Positions 8,750 to 17,581 are shown, counted from the stretch's first letter. The stretch is DNA of 41,635 bases from Alphaproteobacteria bacterium (GCA_002401695.1 NVTV01000001.1:68256-109890); one strand, 5' to 3'. Notes: a model not told the origin generated them from the letters alone. Program-made: numbers and translations.

Positions 8750-10030
8750 ATGTCAAAAGTACATGCAATAACTCAATCTCCCGAAGATATCGTTTCTGCC
8801 CTTGGTATAGAAGCCAAGAAGGCTGCGGAGATCCTTGTGCAAACACCAACCGAAACAATAAACGATGCCCTTGAAGGATTGGCGGCTGCTCTACGGCAAA
8901 ATGAAGATGTTATTCTCAGTGCAAACCAGAAGGATTTAGATGCCGCCCGCAAACGTGGATTGACCGATGCAATGATCGATCGCCTTGCGCTTGATCAACA
9001 GCGCATTGAGGGAATGGCGCAAAGCATAGAAACCGTAAGACAGCTTGAAGACCCTACAGATAAAATTCTGTGGGAAGAAGATCGTCCAAACGGTTTAAAA
9101 ATTCAGCGCATATCTTGCCCTATCGGTGTGTTTGGTATGATTTACGAATCGCGCCCTAATGTAACGATTGACGCCTCGATCCTATGCCTTAAATCGCACA
9201 GTGCGGTTATTCTGCGCGGCGGTTCAGAAAGCCTACACAGCTCTCTAGCCTTACATAAAATCATTCAAGATACACTGGAATCATTCAACATGCCTAAGGC
9301 CTGTGTATCGATGATTCCAACCAGTGATCGCGCCGCCGTTGGGGCAATGCTGCGCGCGGCGGAATATATTGACGTGATGATCCCGCGTGGTGGCCATGGC
9401 CTGATTGAACGCGTCATGAACGAAGCGCGGATGCCAGTTTTCGGACATCTTGATGGGCTATGCCATATTTATGTCGATAAAAGCGCAGATACGGATATTG
9501 CAAAGAACGTAACCCTGAACGCAAAGATGCGGCGCACCGGTGTTTGCGGCGCTATGGAAACATTGCTGCTGGATGCAAACCTTGATAAAGAAATTGCAAC
9601 AGATATCCTTACGAACATCCTTGATGCAGGATGTGACATTGTTGGTGACGCCACTGTTCAAACCCTCGATAGCCGTATAAAGCCTGCAACCTCCGACGAT
9701 TGGACAACGGAATATCTGGACTCAAAGTTAAGCTGCCGTATGGTCGGCAATATAGAAGAGGCCGTTACCCACATTAACAAAAAAGGATCTCACCATACGG
9801 ATTGTATCATCGCGCAAGATGATAGTGCCGTCGCCTACTTCCAGAAAAACGTTGATAGTGGTATTGTTATGCATAACGCATCCACACAGTTTGCCGATGG
9901 TGGTGAATTTGGTATGGGCGCGGAAATTGGTATAGCCACGGGTAAAATGCATGCACGTGGCCCCGTTGGGTTGCAACAGCTTTGTACCTATAAATACCTC
10001 GTACACGGTACTGGCCAGACAAGGGCTTAA
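8750..10030 (+). CDS. proA: Gamma-glutamyl phosphate reductase
   Basis: 426-aa NADPH-dependent enzyme of proline biosynthesis that reduces gamma-glutamyl phosphate to glutamate semialdehyde. Aldehyde-dehydrogenase-type fold; the nucleophilic cysteine is Cys266 in RRTGVCGAMETLLLD. Also visible are PIGVFGMIYESRPNVT, the loop VMIPRGGHGLI and the C-terminal FGMGAEIGIATGKMHARGPVGL. Length is typical. AAGG lies 9 nt before the ATG. The order proA-nadD-rsfS-rlmH is a common alphaproteobacterial cluster; the partner kinase proB is not in the window. Confidence 0.97.
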   Translation: MSKVHAITQSPEDIVSALGIEAKKAAEILVQTPTETINDALEGLAAALRQNEDVILSANQKDLDAARKRGLTDAMIDRLALDQQRIEGMAQSIETVRQLEDPTDKILWEEDRPNGLKIQRISCPIGVFGMIYESRPNVTIDASILCLKSHSAVILRGGSESLHSSLALHKIIQDTLESFNMPKACVSMIPTSDRAAVGAMLRAAEYIDVMIPRGGHGLIERVMNEARMPVFGHLDGLCHIYVDKSADTDIAKNVTLNAKMRRTGVCGAMETLLLDANLDKEIATDILTNILDAGCDIVGDATVQTLDSRIKPATSDDWTTEYLDSKLSCRMVGNIEEAVTHINKKGSHHTDCIIAQDDSAVAYFQKNVDSGIVMHNASTQFADGGEFGMGAEIGIATGKMHARGPVGLQQLCTYKYLVHGTGQTRA

Positions 10031-10048
10031 TCCTTTAAAAGAAATCAC

Positions 10049-10672
10049 ATGCCCATTTTCTCGAACCCTCAAATTTTAAACTCCGCGCGTTGGAAAAATA
10101 TGCGCGTAGGAATTTTGGGCGGATCATTTAACCCCCCGCATGAGGGGCATGTCCATATATCGAAAATGTTGCTGAAGTCCTTTAAGCTGGATGCTATTTG
10201 GTGGTTGGTTGCGCCGCAAAATCCGCTAAAATCAGCGAACGGCATGCTCCCCTTGTCGGAGCGCGTAGAATTATCACGCAAAATAAACGACCATCCCAAA
10301 ATTATTGTGACAGGCATGGAGGAAGAGTTCCACACAACACACAGCTATGCCTCTATCAAAAAACTAAAAACATATTACCCCCATACGCATTTTGCATGGA
10401 TAACCGGTATGGATAACGCCCATAATTTCCACCTATGGAATAACTGGAAAGAAATCTTGGGAGAAATTTGCATGATCCATGTAACACGTCACCCGCCCGT
10501 TAAGCTGGTTAAACAATGCCCTGTTCGCATGCTTTCCACACAGAAACACATTATTTTGGATCGCGGCGGATTTTGGCCGCTTGATACAAATACAACATAT
10601 TGGCTATTACAGAAGAAAATGGTCAATATTTCATCAACAGAAATACGTAACAAGAATCATGTAAAACAATGA
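10049..10672 (+). CDS. nadD: Nicotinate-nucleotide adenylyltransferase
   Basis: 207 aa. Transfers AMP from ATP to nicotinate mononucleotide in NAD synthesis. The nucleotidyltransferase signature GGSFNPPHEGH sits near residues 25-35, and the second motif SSTEIRN lies at the C-terminus. The ATG at 10049 gives a 17-residue extension before MRVGILGGSF; an ATG at 10100 with TTGGAA upstream is a credible alternative and would give 190 aa. It follows proA by 18 nt. The next gene, rsfS, is usually contiguous but here is about 320 nt away. Confidence 0.95.
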   Translation: MPIFSNPQILNSARWKNMRVGILGGSFNPPHEGHVHISKMLLKSFKLDAIWWLVAPQNPLKSANGMLPLSERVELSRKINDHPKIIVTGMEEEFHTTHSYASIKKLKTYYPHTHFAWITGMDNAHNFHLWNNWKEILGEICMIHVTRHPPVKLVKQCPVRMLSTQKHIILDRGGFWPLDTNTTYWLLQKKMVNISSTEIRNKNHVKQ

Positions 10673-10711
10673 CTTAACATACCATTATGCATTGTACTAC
10701 TCAGAATAACG

Positions 10712-10740
10712 TTGCATAGGCAATTCAAAGCGCATATAAT
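10712..10740 (+). promoter_or_regulatory. Putative promoter of an intergenic transcript
   Basis: A perfect TATAAT (10735-10740) lies 17 nt downstream of TTGCAT (10712-10717), between nadD and rsfS. The -35 matches only 3 of 6 positions but the spacing is ideal. Predicted start is about 10747. It lies upstream of a region without a convincing gene that ends in a terminator hairpin at 10865-10901. Confidence 0.45.
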
Positions 10741-10746
10741 AAAGTT

Positions 10747-10901
10747 ATGAGGTTAAAAACAAAAACTTCTGGAAGAAAGGAACAGGTGGCTGCTTGAGGA
10801 TAAGCAATCGTCAAATGAATTTTTTCACTGAACATAGAAACTCCGTAAACTTGGATTTTTTATTGGCTGAGCCCGCTGTTTATTGCGGTTCGGCCCTTTT
10901 T
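10747..10901 (+). ncRNA. Candidate small RNA between nadD and rsfS
   Basis: About 155 nt bounded by the promoter at 10712-10740 and the hairpin plus T-run at 10865-10901. No long ORF; the only small frame starts at the predicted transcript start and has 16 codons. Internal pairing includes TGCTT/AAGCA at about 10791-10806. I could not match it to a known RNA family. A leader for the downstream rsfS gene with an attenuator is the alternative reading. Confidence 0.3.
10865..10901 (+). terminator. Rho-independent terminator upstream of rsfS
   Basis: GGCTGAGCCCGC (10865-10876) pairs with GCGGTTCGGCC (10885-10895) around an 8-nt loop, with two G-T wobbles and one bulged C, followed by CTTTTT. It could end nadD transcription, end a small RNA, or act as an attenuator for rsfS. 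Confidence 0.65.
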
Positions 10902-10995
10902 GTTGGTAACGAAACAACCATAATGAAGTGACTTTAAATAAGGAGAAAACGTCATTATTACATATCATGAAAAAGAGCAACTTAGCCCTGCGGAA

Positions 10996-11343
10996 ATGAA
11001 AATCCTGATTGAGAAATCATTGGATGCTGATAAAGCAGAAAACATCATCTGTGTTGACCTTCCCGAAGGCTCCGCGCTGGCAGATTATATGTTTATCGCA
11101 ACGGGAACATCGTCTCGCCATGTTAGTGCTTTGGCACGCAAGCTAAAAGAAAGCCTACAACTGAAGAATGTCAAAGGTATTTCTATAGAAGGGCTATCCC
11201 AATGTGATTGGGTGGTTATGGATGCGGGCGACGTTATCGTCCATCTGTTCCGTCCCGAAGTACGCGAATTCTATAATATCGAAAAGATGTGGTGCGCAGA
11301 ACAGGCGATCCTTGATGACGTGGGCGACCAAATTCAGGCCTAA
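10996..11343 (+). CDS. rsfS: Ribosome silencing factor RsfS
   Basis: 115 aa from the ATG at 10996. RsfS (Iojap/YbeB) binds ribosomal protein L14 and blocks subunit joining when nutrients are scarce. Family motifs: ADYMFIATGTSSRHVSALA, then GLSQCDWVVMDAGDVIVHLF and REFYNIEKMW. The ATG lacks a good ribosome binding site. A strong TAAGGAG at 10939-10945 instead sits 8 nt before an in-frame ATT at 10954, which would give 129 aa beginning IITYHEKEQLSPAE. A 10-codon frame (10967-10999, MKKSNLALRK) ends over the ATG at 10996 and could couple translation. The start is therefore uncertain; the family is not. rlmH follows 45 nt later. Confidence 0.93.
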   Translation: MKILIEKSLDADKAENIICVDLPEGSALADYMFIATGTSSRHVSALARKLKESLQLKNVKGISIEGLSQCDWVVMDAGDVIVHLFRPEVREFYNIEKMWCAEQAILDDVGDQIQA

Positions 11344-11388
11344 TCCATGAACAAACCTCCACTCATTCAATAAGGCAAGGATTTTATA

Positions 11389-11847
11389 GTGCTTAAAATT
11401 GATATCATTTCTATCGCGCGCATAAAAAAAGGCCCGTATTACGACCTCATTGAAACTTACAAAAAACGTATCCGTTGGAGCCTAACGATTTACGAACTTG
11501 AGTCCAAACATAGCGATCCCAAGAGATGCCAGTTGGACGAAGAAGAAAAAATCCTTAAACATATTAGCGATCAAGCGGTTGTTATTGCTCTTGATGAGCG
11601 TGGAGACGGACTTAAATCTCTGGACTTTGCCAAGATGTTAGAAAATTTTAAGAATAATGGTGACAACCATATCCAGTTTATAATTGGCGGCGCAGATGGC
11701 CTGACACAAAAAATCAGAGACAAAACCGATATACTCCTCAGCTTTGGACAACAAACATGGCCACATTTACTTGCAAGAGTGATGCTTTTAGAGCAAGTTT
11801 ATAGAGCGCAGCAAATCCTTGCTGGGCATCCCTATCATCGGGAGTAA
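11389..11847 (+). CDS. rlmH: 23S rRNA (pseudouridine1915-N3)-methyltransferase RlmH
   Basis: 152-aa SPOUT-class methyltransferase acting on 23S rRNA in assembled 70S ribosomes. The SAM-binding knot region contains FIIGGADGL, and the C-terminal helix is LLEQVYRAQQILAGHPYHRE, nearly invariant in the family. GTG start with AAGGCAAGG upstream. Length is typical. Directly follows rsfS, the usual order, and is followed by the EnvC-like gene. Confidence 0.97.
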   Translation: MLKIDIISIARIKKGPYYDLIETYKKRIRWSLTIYELESKHSDPKRCQLDEEEKILKHISDQAVVIALDERGDGLKSLDFAKMLENFKNNGDNHIQFIIGGADGLTQKIRDKTDILLSFGQQTWPHLLARVMLLEQVYRAQQILAGHPYHRE

Positions 11848-11866
11848 CTTTTACAAAGTAGTCACA

Positions 11867-13054
11867 ATGGTACGGCTTTTATCGTTATGCTTTGTCCTGT
11901 TTATAACCTGCCTTCCCGTGAAGGCAGACACGCCCCCTATTCCAAAAAATAAAAAGGAAGCTCTTCACTCTTTTGACAAGCGGCTTGCGCAAGAAAATAA
12001 AAACAAAGACATTCTTAAAAAACAAAGCCAGCATATTCATAGTGACTTGGCCAGCACCAAAAACAAACTGATAAATACCGCAGCAACAATTCAAAAAAAC
12101 GAAGATGATCTAAAGAATTTTGAGCAGCAAATAGCAAATCTTGAAGTTAAAAAATCCATTTTAGAAGATGATTTAAAAGCAGATCGTGCCTCTATTGCAA
12201 AACTTATTCTCGCGCTGGAGCGCATCCGCAGAACCCCACCCGAAGCTATGCTCGCTCGCCCCGACACGCCCTATAAAACCGCGCAAAGCGCAATGCTAAT
12301 GGGCAGTATTATTCCCTCGGTCAATCGCCACGCAGAAAAGCTCAATAAAAATCTGGAAACTCTACACCGCGTTACAAGTGATTTAGAGCTTGAGAAAACA
12401 TCCTTATTGGAAGCCTCCAAAGACTTGAAAACACAACACGCGAAACTCACTAGTCTTATAAAAAAACGTACAAAGCTATTTACCAAAACAAACAGTGATA
12501 TCGTGGCACGCGAACTTTCAATACAGCAAATATCTCTGCAAGCACAAAATCTGGAAGACCTTGTAAAAAGGATCAAAGACAATGAACGTAAAGAAAAAAT
12601 ACGTAAAGAAAAAGAGCGCAAAAAAGCTAAATACATCACCCGCGCCAAGCCAAGCAATAAAATTGTTGATTCGGGAACATCCCGATTACCAATATCAGGC
12701 ATTATCCGCGTGGGCTATAAACAAGCCGATCATTTAGGCGCCAAAAGCAAAGGCATAACAATGGAGGGCCGCGCAGGCGCATTGGTTATTACCCCGATGA
12801 ACGGTACAATCCAATTTACCGGCGCATTCAAACGCTATGGCAATATCATTATTATAGAGCACGCAAACGGCTTTCATTCCCTGATTGCGGGACTGGATAA
12901 AATAAGCTCGGTCATAGGTGATCGTGTAAAATCAGGTGAGCCAATTGGAATATTGCCAAATTCTTCTTTAATTCCACGCCCAACACTCTATTATGAGCTC
13001 AGGAAAAATGGGAAAGCTGTTAATCCTGCCATAAAATTTCCTAGCCTAGGCTAG
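11867..13054 (+). CDS. EnvC-like murein hydrolase activator (degenerate LytM domain)
   Basis: 395 aa from the ATG at 11867 (the frame is open further upstream into rlmH, but the N-terminus beginning MVRLLSLCFVLFITCLPVKA is a clear signal peptide). Residues ~30-250 are a long coiled coil rich in Lys, Glu and Gln. The C-terminal ~110 residues are an M23/LytM fold (GALVITPMNGTIQFTGAFKR, YGNIIIIEHANGFHSLIAGL, LYYELRKNGKAVNP). The zinc-binding HxxxD motif is replaced by GRAGALVIT, so it is probably catalytically dead, as in EnvC, which activates cell-wall amidases at the division site. Its position before ctpA is common in alphaproteobacteria. Confidence 0.88.
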   Translation: MVRLLSLCFVLFITCLPVKADTPPIPKNKKEALHSFDKRLAQENKNKDILKKQSQHIHSDLASTKNKLINTAATIQKNEDDLKNFEQQIANLEVKKSILEDDLKADRASIAKLILALERIRRTPPEAMLARPDTPYKTAQSAMLMGSIIPSVNRHAEKLNKNLETLHRVTSDLELEKTSLLEASKDLKTQHAKLTSLIKKRTKLFTKTNSDIVARELSIQQISLQAQNLEDLVKRIKDNERKEKIRKEKERKKAKYITRAKPSNKIVDSGTSRLPISGIIRVGYKQADHLGAKSKGITMEGRAGALVITPMNGTIQFTGAFKRYGNIIIIEHANGFHSLIAGLDKISSVIGDRVKSGEPIGILPNSSLIPRPTLYYELRKNGKAVNPAIKFPSLG

Positions 13055-13055
13055 G
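13040..13055. repeat. Perfect 16-bp palindrome at the end of the envC-like gene
   Basis: CCTAGCCTAGGCTAGG reads identically on both strands and spans the envC-like stop codon. It could form a 6-bp hairpin with a CTAG loop. The following bases are only moderately T-rich, so it is not a strong terminator. Confidence 0.7.
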
Positions 13056-13095
13056 CTAAATACTTTCTTTAATTCAACGGGACTCTAAACGCGTC

Positions 13096-14460
13096 ATGAA
13101 AAAAACTCTTATAATCTCTCTATTCAGTGCATCTTTGCTTTTAGGGGCAATCTACCCACTCAACAGTTTTGCTGATGAAGAAAGAACAGCAGGGCTTGAG
13201 AGCAAGCCTAAAACCGAAAAAGAATATAGTGAGACCTATCGCCAATTAAATTTATTCGGTGATGTATTTGAACGTGTCCGCGCAGAATATGTGGAAGAGA
13301 TCAGCGATCAAGAACTCATTGAAAATGCCCTAAACGGTATGCTTTCCAGCCTTGACCCACATTCAGGGTTTCTGAATGAAGAGCGATTTAACGATATGAA
13401 AGTGGAAACCCGCGGCGAATTTGGCGGCTTAGGCATTGAGGTCACAATGGAAAATGGCCTTGTAAAAGTTGTCTCGCCCATTGATGATACCCCTGCTTAT
13501 CGTGCTGGCATTCAGGCAGGTGATTATATTTCCAAAATTGATGATGAGCCAGTTATGGGCTTAAACCTAAGCGAAGCCGTTGATAAAATGCGCGGTAAAG
13601 TCGGTGCAACAATTGATTTGGTTATCCTTAGAAAAGGTGAAGATGCACCAATCGAAATTACAATAACGCGCGACATTATACGTATAAAATCTGTAAAATC
13701 GCGTGTTGAAGGTAATGTAGGCTATATCCGCGTTACAACATTTAGCCAAAATACAGGGCCGGGTGTCCGCAAAGCCATTCATGATATCACAGAAGAGCTA
13801 GGTGATTCTGTTACAGGATACGTTTTAGACCTGCGTAACAACCCCGGTGGCCTACTCTCTCAAGCGATAGATGTATCAGATGCATTTATTGATAAAGGTG
13901 AAATCGTATCACAACGCGGACGTCACAAAGATGATACCGAACGTAATAATGCAACACCGGGCGATTTGGCCGAAGGCCTGCCCATCGTCGTTTTAATCAA
14001 TGGCGGCTCTGCCTCTGCCTCCGAAATTGTTGCCGGCGCGCTACAAGATCATAAACGCGGCATTGTCATGGGCACACAATCCTTTGGTAAAGGCTCTGTT
14101 CAAACCGTGATGCCATTACCTGGTAACGCCGCAATGCGCCTGACAACTGCGCGTTATTATACGCCGTCTGGCCGCTCCATTCAGGGTACAGGCATTACGC
14201 CCGACATCATTGTCGAACAAGCAAAAGTCGAAGTCTATGATGCAAAATACAAACGTACTCGCGAATCCGATTTGCGTGGTTCTCTCAAAAATCAGGATAA
14301 GGTAGAAAAAAAGAAGAATGCTTCAAATGATAATAAAAAAGACAAAACGGACAAAGACGATAAAAAAGAAAAAAAGCAAGATTACCAATTAACGAGAGCA
14401 TTAGACCTGCTTGCTGGCCTCTCCTTGTATAACGAGAATAAAAGTGCAAGCGCAAAATAA
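13096..14460 (+). CDS. ctpA: Carboxy-terminal processing protease, S41 family
   Basis: 454 aa. Signal peptide (TLIISLFSASLLLGAIYPLNSFA), an N-terminal helical part (FERVRAEYVEEISDQELIENA), a PDZ domain at about residues 98-185 (GGLGIEVTMENGLVKVVSPI and onward), then the S41 catalytic core. The Ser-Lys dyad is Ser307 in GGSASASEIVAGALQD and Lys332 in SFGKGSVQT, with the normal 25-residue spacing. The tail (~395-440) is very rich in Lys and Asp. It probably acts in the periplasm, cleaving C-termini of envelope proteins or cell-wall hydrolases. It follows the EnvC-like gene by 41 nt. Confidence 0.95.
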   Translation: MKKTLIISLFSASLLLGAIYPLNSFADEERTAGLESKPKTEKEYSETYRQLNLFGDVFERVRAEYVEEISDQELIENALNGMLSSLDPHSGFLNEERFNDMKVETRGEFGGLGIEVTMENGLVKVVSPIDDTPAYRAGIQAGDYISKIDDEPVMGLNLSEAVDKMRGKVGATIDLVILRKGEDAPIEITITRDIIRIKSVKSRVEGNVGYIRVTTFSQNTGPGVRKAIHDITEELGDSVTGYVLDLRNNPGGLLSQAIDVSDAFIDKGEIVSQRGRHKDDTERNNATPGDLAEGLPIVVLINGGSASASEIVAGALQDHKRGIVMGTQSFGKGSVQTVMPLPGNAAMRLTTARYYTPSGRSIQGTGITPDIIVEQAKVEVYDAKYKRTRESDLRGSLKNQDKVEKKKNASNDNKKDKTDKDDKKEKKQDYQLTRALDLLAGLSLYNENKSASAK

Positions 14461-14499
14461 AAACGTTGTGCACTTTATCTGCATATTCGGAAAAGAAAC

Positions 14500-15735
14500 A
14501 TGGATATAGCAAAAATAAAAGCCTCTGCCGCATCTATCGACACAACGATGTTGAAGAAGAAGTTCGCGCATTGCAAAGGTATTATTACTGCGATTATACA
14601 ACGTATAGATATGATGGCTCTTGCCAAAGGGTTGATAACGGTCACTGTTATATATAGCCTGCTCTTCCTCTATGTTTATTTGAATAGTGCCGGCACAATT
14701 GCAAAGCTGGAAAGCCAAGTCATTGTTGAAAACGTCCCCATAACCCACGTTGAAAAATCTCACACCCAGATAACAAATGTGCCAGCATCAATGTCTGTAA
14801 TCGATGGCTTACATGAAGTAACCGATACTGGGCACCTGCCTATTATTCGAAAAGAAGATAACCTGACGAGTTTTCGCGCCTATCAACACCCGTTTACCTT
14901 CAAAAACATCGGAAACAAGCCCCTCATATCCTTTATTATTATGGATTATGGCCTATCAAAGGAACAATCACTCACCGCGCTTGATCTGCTACCTCCGGAA
15001 ATCTCATTCATCCTATCGCCCTATTCTTCATTGCCCGGAGAATGGATGTCTATGGCGCAAAGCAAAGGACATGAAGTTTGGCTAAGCCTTCCCATTCAAA
15101 ATAAAAAGTCTCATAATTTGGGGGGAAATACTGTCTATCATCATAGCCCCTTATTAGAAAAGAAAAATAACATGCATAAATCCTTGGTCAAAACACAAGG
15201 ATACATAGGCATTGGCAGCTATACGGATGACAGCACCAATAGCGCAAAACAACATTATATAGAGCTGGCCGAAGATTTATATACGCGCGGCTTGGGCATT
15301 TTAGAGCTTAACCCCAACGCCCCAACCTTTATAGAAGGCAAAGCATTATCCATGGGTGCGCCCTATATAAAAGCAGATTTGGAAGTCTTCAGGATCAGGG
15401 GCAAAGAAAACTCCTTTGAAACATTAGAAGCCATCGCGCAAGAAAAAGGTCATGCTGTTGCGATTATTCCAAATTATCCGGCAACAATCAAAAATCTAGC
15501 AGTCTGGATTATGAAAGTAGCACAGGCAGATTATATTATTGCACCGGTATCAGCCATTTATGACCTTCCACTTCACCGCAGCAACAACAATGCTTCAGCA
15601 AAGAAAATGGAAATAGACCCAACACCATTGCATAGAGACGACCATAGAGAGCCGGAAGACATCCACCAGATGCCAACATCTGCACATCATGACGTGCAAC
15701 AGCACACCCCAGAGCCACACACCCACCACCACTAA
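14500..15735 (+). CDS. Divergent polysaccharide deacetylase family protein (YibQ-like)
   Basis: 411 aa. One membrane anchor near residues 45-65 (LITVTVIYSLLFLYVYLNSA), then a periplasmic domain from about residue 140 starting ISFIIMDYGLSKEQSLTALD. In the usual family this strand reads 'IVIDDLG'; here the second Asp is replaced by Tyr. Later blocks include ISFILSPYSSLPGEWMSMAQ and GHEVWLSLPIQ, typical of this family, which is found between ctpA and rppH in alphaproteobacteria. The last ~50 residues are unusually His/Pro-rich and end in HHH. Enzymatic activity has not been demonstrated for the family in general and the metal ligands look incomplete. Confidence 0.8.
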   Translation: MDIAKIKASAASIDTTMLKKKFAHCKGIITAIIQRIDMMALAKGLITVTVIYSLLFLYVYLNSAGTIAKLESQVIVENVPITHVEKSHTQITNVPASMSVIDGLHEVTDTGHLPIIRKEDNLTSFRAYQHPFTFKNIGNKPLISFIIMDYGLSKEQSLTALDLLPPEISFILSPYSSLPGEWMSMAQSKGHEVWLSLPIQNKKSHNLGGNTVYHHSPLLEKKNNMHKSLVKTQGYIGIGSYTDDSTNSAKQHYIELAEDLYTRGLGILELNPNAPTFIEGKALSMGAPYIKADLEVFRIRGKENSFETLEAIAQEKGHAVAIIPNYPATIKNLAVWIMKVAQADYIIAPVSAIYDLPLHRSNNNASAKKMEIDPTPLHRDDHREPEDIHQMPTSAHHDVQQHTPEPHTHHH

Positions 15736-15752
15736 AAGATGAGTTATCCAAA

Positions 15753-16235
15753 ATGACACAGATTAATCGAGAACAACTCGCCTATCGTCCATGCGTTGGA
15801 ATTGCCCTGTTCAATGCGCAAGGAAAAGTCTTTGTAGGCGAACGCATTGATACGCCCGGTGCATGGCAAATGCCACAAGGCGGTATGGATGAAGGTGAAA
15901 CCGTTGAACAAACTGCCCTGCGTGAACTGGCAGAAGAAGTGGGCACGGACAAAGCTGAGATAATCAAAATTGCAGATAAGAAAATACGTTATGATTTACC
16001 GGATCATCTTGTCGCAAAATTTTGGAACGGTAAGTATCGTGGACAAGAACAAACATGGGTCGCGGCGCGCTTCATCGGGACAGACGGCGATATCAATCTA
16101 AGTGCCTTTGATCCAGCGGAATTTCGTGCATGGCAATGGGTTGACCTACCCAATACGCTGGATCTGATTGTCCCCTTTAAGCGCGATATATATCGCGAGG
16201 TTATTGGGATGTTCAAAGGCATTGGCGAGCAATAA
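15753..16235 (+). CDS. rppH: RNA pyrophosphohydrolase
   Basis: 160-aa Nudix hydrolase. The Nudix box is intact, running from GGMDEGE through RELAEEVGT and fitting Gx5Ex7REUxEExGU. The neighbouring RPCVGIALFN, PGAWQMPQGG and the C-terminal WQWVDLPNTLDLIVPFKRD are typical of RppH/IalA, which removes pyrophosphate from 5' triphosphate mRNA ends and starts decay. It begins 17 nt after the deacetylase-family gene and converges with tolB, with only 4 nt between stop codons. Confidence 0.95.
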   Translation: MTQINREQLAYRPCVGIALFNAQGKVFVGERIDTPGAWQMPQGGMDEGETVEQTALRELAEEVGTDKAEIIKIADKKIRYDLPDHLVAKFWNGKYRGQEQTWVAARFIGTDGDINLSAFDPAEFRAWQWVDLPNTLDLIVPFKRDIYREVIGMFKGIGEQ

Positions 16236-16239
16236 TCCT

Positions 16240-17556
16240 TTAAGGGTTAAGCGGCGACCAGGCAGGGTCAGAGCCATCCTTCGGCGTTTTTAACCAGCGC
16301 TCATTATATCCTGTAATATCAATCGTATAAAGACGCGCAGAACGATGATCGCCCGCAGGGGTTTCCTTGAAATACGTTAGAACCCGCCCATTAGGGGACC
16401 AACTTGGCCCCTCAACATGGTATGCACTGGTTATCAAACGCTCTCCCGAACCATCAGGACGAAGAACACCAATATAGAATTTTCCTTGATACATGCGGGT
16501 AAAGGCAATCAAATCACCGCGCGGCGACCATACGGGATTCGCATAACGTCCCTTACCAAAGGTAATACGGTTCACGCCCGAGCCATCAACATTCATAATA
16601 TAAAGCTGTTGCGAACCACCACGGTCAGATTCAAACACAATTCGGCGACTATCAGGAGAATAAGACGGTGAGGTTTCGATTGCTCTGTTGCTTGTCATAC
16701 GTTGGACAGCGCGCGTATTCAAGTTCATCACGAAAATATCTGTGTTCCCATTTTTGGCGATACTCATCACAACACTCTGCCCGTCGGGTGAAAAACGCGG
16801 CGCAAATGTCATTCCAGGAAATGCGCCCAAGACTTCATGGCGACCTGTATTAATATCATAAAGGTAAACGCGCGGACGCCCCCCTTGATATGACATGTAA
16901 GTAATACGCTGTGTTTTTGGTGAGAAGCGCGGTGTTAACACAAGATAACTACCATCCGTCAAATACTTATGATTGGCACCATCCTGATCCATAATCGCCA
17001 AACGCTTCACACGTTTATGCGCGGGACCCTTCTCGGAAATATAGACGATGCGTGTATCGAAGTACCCTTCCTCACCTGTTAGACGTTTATAGATTTCATC
17101 CGACATAATATGTGCGATACGGCGCCAATTTTGCGATGTTGTTGTATATGCCATCCCGATCAGTTGTTGTTCTGACAAAACATCCCACAGACGAAATTCA
17201 ACGCGCGTGCGCCCCTTATCATCTTTAACGACACTGCCCGAAACCATAGTTTCCGTGCCTGTTGCTCGCCACTCAGGAAAACGGACACCCTCTCGAAAAA
17301 TAGAGTCCGGTGTTTGCACAAACGCATTTGAATTAATAGGACGGAACAAGCCGGAGCGCTCCAGATTTTCCCTGACAATAGCAGGAATATCGCGAGCTAA
17401 TTTCTCGAATGCTGTATTCTCCGCATGAAAAGAGCTTACTGCAATCGGGCGCGGCTTAAACGTACCTTGCGTAATCGTTGCTTCCATTTCCTTCGCAAAT
17501 ACAGCGGGAGATAAAAAGAATACAATAAAACTTAGAAGAGATAATAAACGAAACAT
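16240..17556 (-). CDS. tolB: Tol-Pal system periplasmic protein TolB
   Basis: 438 aa from the ATG at 17556 (AGGAAAC upstream, then signal peptide [21 protein letters not shown]); a longer reading has no support. The N-terminal alpha/beta domain (about 25-150) is followed by a six-bladed beta-propeller with repeated WD40-like/PD40 blades ([82 protein letters not shown]). TolB binds Pal and links the outer membrane to the TolQRA motor. Last gene of the tol operon here: the following pal and cpoB of the usual order are missing, and the next gene is convergent rppH. Confidence 0.97.
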   Translation of the reverse strand: MFRLLSLLSFIVFFLSPAVFAKEMEATITQGTFKPRPIAVSSFHAENTAFEKLARDIPAIVRENLERSGLFRPINSNAFVQTPDSIFREGVRFPEWRATGTETMVSGSVVKDDKGRTRVEFRLWDVLSEQQLIGMAYTTTSQNWRRIAHIMSDEIYKRLTGEEGYFDTRIVYISEKGPAHKRVKRLAIMDQDGANHKYLTDGSYLVLTPRFSPKTQRITYMSYQGGRPRVYLYDINTGRHEVLGAFPGMTFAPRFSPDGQSVVMSIAKNGNTDIFVMNLNTRAVQRMTSNRAIETSPSYSPDSRRIVFESDRGGSQQLYIMNVDGSGVNRITFGKGRYANPVWSPRGDLIAFTRMYQGKFYIGVLRPDGSGERLITSAYHVEGPSWSPNGRVLTYFKETPAGDHRSARLYTIDITGYNERWLKTPKDGSDPAWSPLNP

Positions 17557-17581
17557 GTTCTGTTTCCTCGCTGTTGGTGTT

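Noticed and set aside
10747..10797. 16-codon ORF at the start of the candidate sRNA
   Set aside because: Would need leaderless translation, has no recognisable motif, and is short enough to occur by chance.
10765..10810. SRP/4.5S-like GGAAGAAAGGAACAGG segment
   Set aside because: Superficially like the SRP RNA apical loop, but the paired flanks and the rest of the conserved loop are missing.
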